This document shows, piece by piece, positions 57,432 to 64,000 of a stretch of 64,000 bases of DNA (position 1 is its first letter; every line of letters begins with the position of its first letter). This DNA comes from Tetraselmis striata (taxonomy: Eukaryota > Chlorophyta > Chlorodendrophyceae > Chlorodendrales > Chlorodendraceae). The notes beneath the pieces were generated by a model that was given only the letters and a program-made list of their open reading frames with translations, did not search any database and was not told the DNA's origin. The DNA is taken from positions 114,501-178,500 of the forward strand of contig VCJN01001562.1 of NCBI GenBank assembly GCA_006384855.1. The letters are read 5' to 3'. The position numbers and the translations under genes were made by a program.

Positions 57432-60103
57432 TCAGATCTTGACGCCCTTGGCCCGGAGGTCGTACAGCTGCGTGCCAAGCGCAGCGTAGCCGTAAGACTT
57501 GGGCAGCGACAGGATCTTCTGCGCCTTGGGCACGTACGCGCGCTGCGTAAAGTTGTTGTACCCGTTCTCCTCCAGCTTGTCCAGGATCATCTGGTACAGC
57601 ACCAGCGCCGACCTACGCGCGCACCACAACGCCGGCGGTCAGTCAGTCGGCCAGTCGGGCGCTCCGCCCCGCTCCACGCCCCGAGCATTTGCCCGCAGAC
57701 TCGGCATGGCCGCCCTTACAACTCCGTGCACCGCCAGGGTCCCGCGCCGCACCAACCCCCAAGGCCCACAATCCGCGCTCAGGCTCGCAAGGGACGCGCC
57801 GCATCGACGGCGAGGCCCAATCAAATGTGTCAAATGCCGCGCATCAGCCCGATGACTGGTAGTTTTGGGGGGGGGGGGGGGGGGGACGCCCAAACTACCA
57901 GCCATCTCAGGGAAGGGCCACTGGCTCTCATGATCCTGGGCAGCCTCGACAGGGCGGAAGGTGAGACCGAGACGGTGCAGTCTAGACCAAACGGCCCAAG
58001 CGGGCAGATTGCGGCTCACCAAATCAAACGCCCCACACCCCTGGCCTGGCGCGGACCCCGGATTACCCCCCGCCGCCGCTTCTGAACGGGTTCTTTAGCA
58101 TATACCCGGGGTCTCCCCGTATCCGCAACAGCCGCCGGAGCCGCACCCGGCGGACCGCCATTTATCCATGCACCGCCACGCAGGCACGGGGCGGCCGCAG
58201 AAGACACCAAGTGGCCTCTGTCCAATGACCGATGCGCAGTGCCCAGATGCCCACGAGGCGACGTAAAGACACCCAAACAGACGCACCTAAACAGACCCTC
58301 CGCGGAGGTGCGGCAAGGGATGCGGGCCCTGTGCTTCCTGGGGGGGGGGGGGGGGGGGGGGGCTCACCAAACGGGCCAGCGCGCGTTGCCGTCCAGAAAG
58401 TTGACGCCTGCCTCCGAGATGACAAAGTACTCTCGCGCGCGCGTGATCTGAAAGTCCATAAACTGCTTCCAGCGGTCGTCCACCTCGCCAGTGGTGCGCG
58501 CGAAGAGGCCCGCCAGCACCTGCCAGCACGGAAGCAGCGCGGCGGATGGGCAGAGGTCAGCCCACCATCACGGCGGTTGGATTCAGAGAAAATTTCTAGG
58601 GTTTATAACCCTAAAAGACCCCCGGCACTGTGTTTTTGCCTTGGATTGGTGCACGGGGCAGCGGCGGCGCACCTCCTTCTCGGAGATGTTGAATTTGGAG
58701 AGGTCCTCCATGGGGACGTAGATGCGGCTGCGCTCGTTGATGTCCTCGCCCACGTCGCGCAGGATGTTGGTCAGCTGGTTGGCGGTGCCCAGCGCCAAAA
58801 GCGGCGCGGTACACCGGCTCGAGGTCGCCCTTGTAGGTGGGGTCAATGCCCATGACGGGCGTGGACATCAGCGCGACAGTGCCGGCCACCATGTAGCAGT
58901 AGCCGTACAGCTCGTCGAAGGTCTGGTAGCGCAGCTTGAAGAGGTCCAGCCGCATGCCGTCGATCATGTCACGGAAGGGCTGGATGTGCAGCGGGAACTT
59001 GGAGATGGTGTCGGTGAGCGCAGCGTCCAGGATGTCGTACGGCCGGCCCTCGAACAGCGCCTCCAGACGCTCCTCCCACCGGTCCAGGGCCTGCGAATCG
59101 GCACAATGCCGGTCAGCCCCGCTGCCTTGGCGTGCACGCACACACGGAGGATTCTCCCTCTCTCTCTGAGGGTTTGCCATTCTCTAATGGGGCAAGGGCT
59201 GGGAGCCGCGGGAGACGGAGCGAGATAACCCTAGCTAGCCAAGAGCTATCCGATGGGAGCCCTAGTACATCTGACAGACCTCAGACTGCCCACAGGTAAC
59301 GAGCTGCGAGACATGCCACGAGCGGCCACAATGCGAGGGCCAAGCAGGTTTTCGGCGGTATTAATCCAACTAACAACACCCCAAATGCAGAGCTGGGCAG
59401 GCGCCGTGAGGCAGCGAGACCGGGGTTCGTCTCGGCAGGCCGGAAGCACGACGCCCGATCTAAGGATGTGCGGGGCGATGCACCGATCACGGAGGGTGGG
59501 TAAACGCAGCGTTGGGCCCGTGTGTGCCGCCGGTGGAGGGGGTGAGCGGGATGGGCGCACCTCCGGGGTAATGCGGGACGAGTTGGGACCGTCGACGAGC
59601 TCGTCGGTGCGGCGGCACCAGACATAGATGGCCCATATAGCGCGCGCCTTCTCGGGCGTCATCAGCTGCGTCCCCAGGTAGAAGGTCTTGGCGTAGTCGG
59701 CGGTGACGGCGCCGCAGCGCTCGTACGCCTGATCCAGGAGCTCGGGCTCGATTTTGGGCGCGAGCTCGGGCCGGCCATTGGGGTACTTCAGGTGTGTCTC
59801 AATCTGCAGCCGCATTGCGCGCTCCTCGATCTCCTTTCCGCTCAGGCGCGTCAGCGCCGCCTGCCGAGCGGCCTGCTTGCTCGCAGCCGAGACCGGGGCG
59901 CCGTTAATCGCCGGCGCCGCCTTGTCCGGGCCCACCATCGTCGCGCGGACGGCGCCGGCGACCGGCCGGGCGCGGCGAGCCTGGGGCGCGCGTCCCGCGC
60001 GAAAGGGAGCGCGCACCGACGACGGCCGGCGCAGGACGGCACTGCCGCTGCTGGTGCAGCAGGCACCAGAGGTGGATGCCACTAAGGAGGCCGCGGCGGT
60101 CAT
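57432..60103 (-). CDS. PSY: Phytoene synthase, plastid type, with one-base frameshift
   Basis: Four exons on the minus strand: 60103-59561, 59090-58673, 58519-58368 and 57612-57432. The enzyme condenses two geranylgeranyl diphosphates to phytoene, the first committed step of carotenoid synthesis, in the plastid. The first ~70 residues are Ala/Ser/Arg-rich, as in a transit peptide. Both Asp-rich motifs are present: [11 protein letters not shown] near residue 167 and [10 protein letters not shown] near 293. [45 protein letters not shown] and [11 protein letters not shown] also fit. Exon phases agree, but exon 2 is 418 nt, one more than needed: the run at 58797-58800 (four A on the plus strand) has one base too many between VYRAA and [11 protein letters not shown]. 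Without it the protein is 430 residues. This is either a sequencing error in a homopolymer or a real inactivating mutation. Confidence 0.93.
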
Positions 60104-61264
60104 CGTGTTGGGTTCGGGGTGGCGGGACGGGGCGAAGGGTGATCACGGCTGGGAGAAAGGTCGCCCCGGCCGGCTGAGAGTGGAAACACTGTAGTAAAAG
60201 AGCGCCTCCGGGTAGAGGTGGTTATTGCAGAATATTATTGGGCTTGGGAGACGGGAGACTGGACCGCGTCGGCGAAGAGCCTTCCCTGCTACTTGGAGTC
60301 ACAGAGCCTAATAGCGACAACTTGGAATGTGCTTCGCGGGCTTAGAGTACAGGTATGACACGGTCGCGGCAATGCGTAGCGGGCGACCGGGGGGCATTGT
60401 GCGAGGTTCGGCGGCCGTCTTCACTCGCGTGGTTGATGCTCCGCCACAGCCTGCCCGTTGATGGGCCGCCGGCCCGGGTTCGGATGAGAGCGCAACTTGA
60501 GGCCTGGTGCAGGGCGCACCGGATAGACTGCAGTAGTAAGGATTAGTAGTGTGGTACCTGTACGTAGGGCAAATAACAAATCATAACTACGCAACACTGC
60601 GCTTTAATACTGCGCGAGGCAGCGCAAAGAGTCGTACCTGCGCCCCGGGCGCAAACCTGGACGGCGTGCAACCGTGGATTAGGATGCCAGAGGAACGATG
60701 ATACGAAACGCGCCCGGGAAACCGGCGGCCAAGCGCGTATGATTCGGCAACCGATACGGATACTGAACACGTAGAGCCACGGACCAGCCGGAAGGATCAC
60801 TGGGTCTGCATTTTTCAACGGCTCAGATGCGGTTGACGGCGAAAGAGCCGACGCAGGTGACACTTTCGTGTACTTTGTTAACACATCAACCACCCCGTCA
60901 CCTGTGCACTTGCGCCAGCCTGGCGAATATCGGCAGTAGCAGCGCAATAAAAATGTACTTAACCAGGACTTATTAACCCAGTGGTAGAGTACATACATAC
61001 CAGTAGAGTACATTAACCCAGTGATAAAAATGTAAGAATGTAAGCCACCGCCATCGGGATACAGGTACAGGTACCTGTAGTCGCGATGCGATGCATTTCC
61101 AAGAAAGCCCGACAGACACAGCAAGCCAAACACAACGTTACGAGTACCGCGCAGTATTACACTCATTAAAAAGCAGCCCAGCATATTCGAAGAATCGCGC
61201 TTTATTCGTGATTAGTTCGTGCAGACTTTTCGGAACTTTGTCGCCGGCCATCAGCCTACGCGTG
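60104..61264. other. 5' flank of PSY and intergenic DNA
   Basis: No further gene seen. The first few hundred bases are the presumed PSY promoter, without an obvious TATA box. GGTACCTGTA words occur at 60550 and 61065-61080. Confidence 0.4.
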
Positions 61265-61390
61265 GAGTTCCGCCATCGTCTGTCGCGATCGAGGCGGGGT
61301 TGTTGCAACGGGTCTGCTTGCTGCGTGCATAGTCGCTACATTGGGTGGAATTCTCTCTGCCAGTGCGCGGACGGCTATTAAAAAGGCGGC
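61265..61390 (+). repeat. Dispersed gene fragment, copy 3 of the 43-kb family
   Basis: Similar to the complement of 43106-43210 (GGTTGTTGCA, CTTGCTGCGTGCAT, TTGGGTGGAATTCTCTCTGC, GTGCGGACGGC). The encoded pieces align (GGILSAS/GVRTA-type). Frame is not maintained downstream. Confidence 0.6.
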
Positions 61391-61948
61391 TGGCTGTACT
61401 CGTGGTCATTCCACCTCCTCCGCTACTGCTTTCTTTTCGCCCCCGGGACAGGACTGGCAACAGTGAAACCCTTGCAGCGTCTCTGCTGCCGCTTGCATCT
61501 ACCCAGTTATCTGCAGTTGCCGGCGTGGGCGTTTCCTCATGCCTTTTCGGGTGATTTTTCGATCACTTATTTTGCAGATGCAAGAAATGAATATTCGAAT
61601 AAATTCCAGAATCCAGATGATCTGATACCTCGTCTCTATAGAATTATAATGTAAATCTTCAGATGCATGAACGTCGACGAAGGATTGTCAGGGCAGAGAT
61701 ACACAGCATGATCAGGAAGTGCTGCGCGCGCTGCTGCTTGTTGCTGCCTGCTGCTAGCAGTACAGGTACCGGTCCGGCGCCCGGGTTTGTTCTTGTAAAT
61801 AGTACAGCAGCGGGTTTTATATTTATAAGAGTATGCTCGTCCCCTGTCCCCACAAAATTCTTGCCTCCCAAAGTCACACAACACGCGGGAATTCACTGTT
61901 GCGCGGGTTTACCTACGGCAATATTGGATACCATCCATACATTCATTA

Positions 61949-62093
61949 TTTTGGTGATTTCCGATATCGCCTTCTGCTGCTAGCTCATGTAATTATTCAT
62001 CCATCCGACCTTTCTGATTGTCCTTTTTTTTGGTGATTTCCTGATATCGCCTTCTGCTGCTAGCTCGTGTAATTATATCCATCCAACCGCAGG
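61949..62093. repeat. ~80-bp tandem duplication
   Basis: TTTTGGTGATTTCC, GATATCGCCTTCTGCTGCTA and GCTCxTGTAATTAT occur twice, 80 bp apart. The same words, diverged, occur in the complement of 42965-43035, so this belongs to the same dispersed family. Confidence 0.75.
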
Positions 62094-62333
62094 TGCATCA
62101 CTCTCCAGCCACTGAGTGCGAAGGCTTAAATTGGAAAAGGTCGATTATTTTCGCGCGGAGAAGTGCGTGATAAAACGGTAGAACAGCCGCAATTGCCCCA
62201 TTGATTTTTAGCATTGTAAGCGAGTTCGGAGCATACAAGTAACGTTTTTTGGCAGCAACTATACTGGCGATTTTCATCCGAACTCGCCGACATAGTGGTG
62301 TCATGCGACCACTCCGTGTTTCGTATTGAGTAG

Positions 62334-62558
62334 ATGATGAGTCTCCACGTGAGAGGGTACATGAATAATCTGAGCGCCGCCAGTGTTGGAATACTAACTG
62401 GTGCAATTGCAGTTTTGGGAGGTGTGTCAAGAGACATAGTCGCTATCTTCTTGAAACGGTGTCGGATTGAGGCGTACGAGGTCGCGTTGGAAAGCGCATG
62501 GCAAAAGCGCTTTCAGATTTGTGCTAGGGGGCTTATATTGCCAAGATTTTCACGCTAG
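62334..62558 (+). CDS. Short hypothetical reading frame
   Basis: Seventy-four codons beginning MMSLHVRGYMNNLSAASVGI with a hydrophobic stretch (VGILTGAIAVLGG) and a charged end. It directly follows repeat fragments of the 43-kb family and may be a remnant of the same element. Not recognised. Confidence 0.25.
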   Translation: MMSLHVRGYMNNLSAASVGILTGAIAVLGGVSRDIVAIFLKRCRIEAYEVALESAWQKRFQICARGLILPRFSR

Positions 62559-63329
62559 GAATTGTCATTTGCTAACGTCGTGGTGTAAGGGGTCTGCAAG
62601 CCCCAGAACATGTGGAACCCAATGTCGAGCCTCGTAATGGGCACCTAGGTTTAACCCATAGTGCCTCAGACTCGAGCCACTATAGGTCTCAAGTTAACAA
62701 ACATCTCTTCATTATAGCGTTTCCTCAAATCAGCAAACATTTTGGTTGCTCGCAATGCGTAGAAATTTCTGCAATTTTGCGGTAATCGATGCATATCTTT
62801 CCTCCGGCCCACACCTCCTGCGCTGCGTCGTGGCAGTAGTGCATCAGAAGGACTTTTATATGGGCTATCCACATGGTGAAGCTTGGGCCATATAGCGCGT
62901 CGCGTGTTATACTGCCAATTGACTACCACAATTTTAGGCCCTTTCGAGTATGGGTAGTGGCGCGAGTGCACCGCTGCGATGCCGCGTCATCACCCAAATG
63001 GCAGGACACTTCCACAATTTATCCATGTACTATCATATTATCCGTGCGTGACAGCTTGGGGGCATGCGCAACCCTATATGAAGCTGACACGCGTGCAATC
63101 GCATTGTGATTTTTTCTGCTGAAAAGCGGGGTTTTTCACTGTGAGCGAAAAAATAGCACTACAAAAATGATGCACCAGCGCGACGTTTGAGCGGGTGCGC
63201 TGCAACCACAGCCGTCATATGCAAGCTAAGCTTCGGTACTAGTAAAAGACTCTACGTGGTTTTGGCTATATGCTAGTGCGCAACGATGCGCCCGCATGCA
63301 GATTTGTGCAAGGCTAAAGTTTTGTGAAA
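62559..63329. other. No gene seen
   Basis: Intergenic; nothing recognised on either strand. Confidence 0.4.
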
Positions 63330-63627
63330 GAGTGTAAAGTTCACCCCGCATTATTGTTCATCTGCCGAAGCCGCCCCAGCACTTGACCGCCTTCGTGCGC
63401 CAACTGCAGTCGTAGGTCTGGCATAGCCCTTATAGACCAGAGCCTCATTGGAACCCCAAGCAAAGGGCTAACCATGTCGGACGAATAAGTTCTTGCATCG
63501 ACCAGGTTCACGTAAACTCGGGACACGGACGGGCCCTATAGATATTGCCCTGAAGTGACCGAGCCGGGAATCATCCCGGGGACCACCTGAGTAGGAGACG
63601 ACGGCCGCTCTGTAGAGCGGACATACA
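63330..63627 (-). mobile_element. tRNA-headed SINE, copy 3 (minus orientation)
   Basis: On the minus strand: head TGTCCGCTCTACAGAGCGGC, then the shared body (GGGCAATATCTATAGGGCCC, GGTTCCAATGAGGCTCTGG, GACCTACGACTGCAGTTGGC, GTCAAGTGCTGGGGCGGC) and a tail with GTGAACTTTAC. It is longer than the other copies because of small insertions, and its B box is less well kept. I could not find a target duplication. Confidence 0.7.
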
Positions 63628-64000
63628 ACGGGTTTATTATTATCATCAATGACCAATGTTGGCGCGTCATCCGCCGAGCGAGGCGCAGATCGTTTTGAGA
63701 CAATAGGAATGAGGAATCTGCGAAGGCGTACACGATGAGTAGCATGTTAGGCCGTACGAAGGCGAACACGATTTAATATAACATTCCACACACGTCTTTG
63801 CGCATAGAATATCCACTCGCATATATTAAACAATCCGGTGTCCTAGCTTTGGCGCTACGGGGCCGTGGAGCCCCGCATGGTATAGTAGTGCATGCAAGCA
63901 TCCTACGCCAAGCAAGGAGGCAGCCGCTTCGTCCGGTTATCACACTTGTAAAAATGATTTACGGCAATGGCGTTGTTTGCCACAAGGCTAGAAAACCCAC
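63628..64000. other. No gene seen
   Basis: Window end; no supported feature. CGAAGGCG(T/A)ACACGAT is repeated at 63721 and 63757. Confidence 0.4.

Overview
The window reads as nuclear DNA of a photosynthetic eukaryote, most likely a green alga of the prasinophyte/chlorophyte kind. Exons are GC-rich and split by many GT-AG introns. A plastid-type phytoene synthase is present, together with eukaryote-only proteins: an mRNA cap methyltransferase, a Rab-GAP (TBC) protein, an RS-domain cyclophilin and a zinc-ribbon/CCCH protein. No bacterial operons, plastid genes, rRNA or convincing intact tRNA genes were seen. Runs of 12-40 C or G occur throughout, in introns and between genes. The species cannot be named from sequence alone; a large, repeat-rich prasinophyte genome is my best guess.

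Layout. 1-3.1 kb is a tandem satellite (about 180-bp monomers alternating in a roughly 370-bp dimer). 3.1-13 kb holds decayed or unrecognised, probably transposon-derived coding pieces. A two-exon gene for an unknown two-helix membrane protein lies at 14.55-15.56 kb (+). 18-24 kb is a transposon nest: a possible recombinase relic, a PIF/Harbinger-type element with perfect 25-bp terminal inverted repeats and a TAA target duplication, and an adjoining hAT relic. A small lysine-rich protein gene (25.7-26.7 kb, +), an RS cyclophilin (29.6-31.5 kb, +) and a zinc-ribbon plus triple CCCH-finger gene (32.9-34.4 kb, +) follow. A long TBC-domain gene runs on the minus strand (42.1-35.6 kb). 43-47 kb has a broken multicopy gene and two tandem-repeat arrays (about 68 bp and about 226 bp). 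The cap methyltransferase gene has 11 exons (48.4-54.5 kb, +). The phytoene synthase gene (60.1-57.4 kb, -) carries one extra base that breaks its frame. The right end is mostly repeats and unannotated DNA.

The host genes do not form a pathway cluster: pigment synthesis, membrane traffic, mRNA capping and RNA binding or processing are simply neighbours. The shared story is the repeat biology. I find a tRNA-headed SINE family with three copies (one with a 14-bp target duplication), a short inverted-repeat element with five copies all inside introns of two host genes, a non-autonomous Harbinger element, and an over-represented 9-base motif (TAGTCGCTA). Exon boundaries were worked out by hand from reading phase and splice consensus; no homology search was possible.
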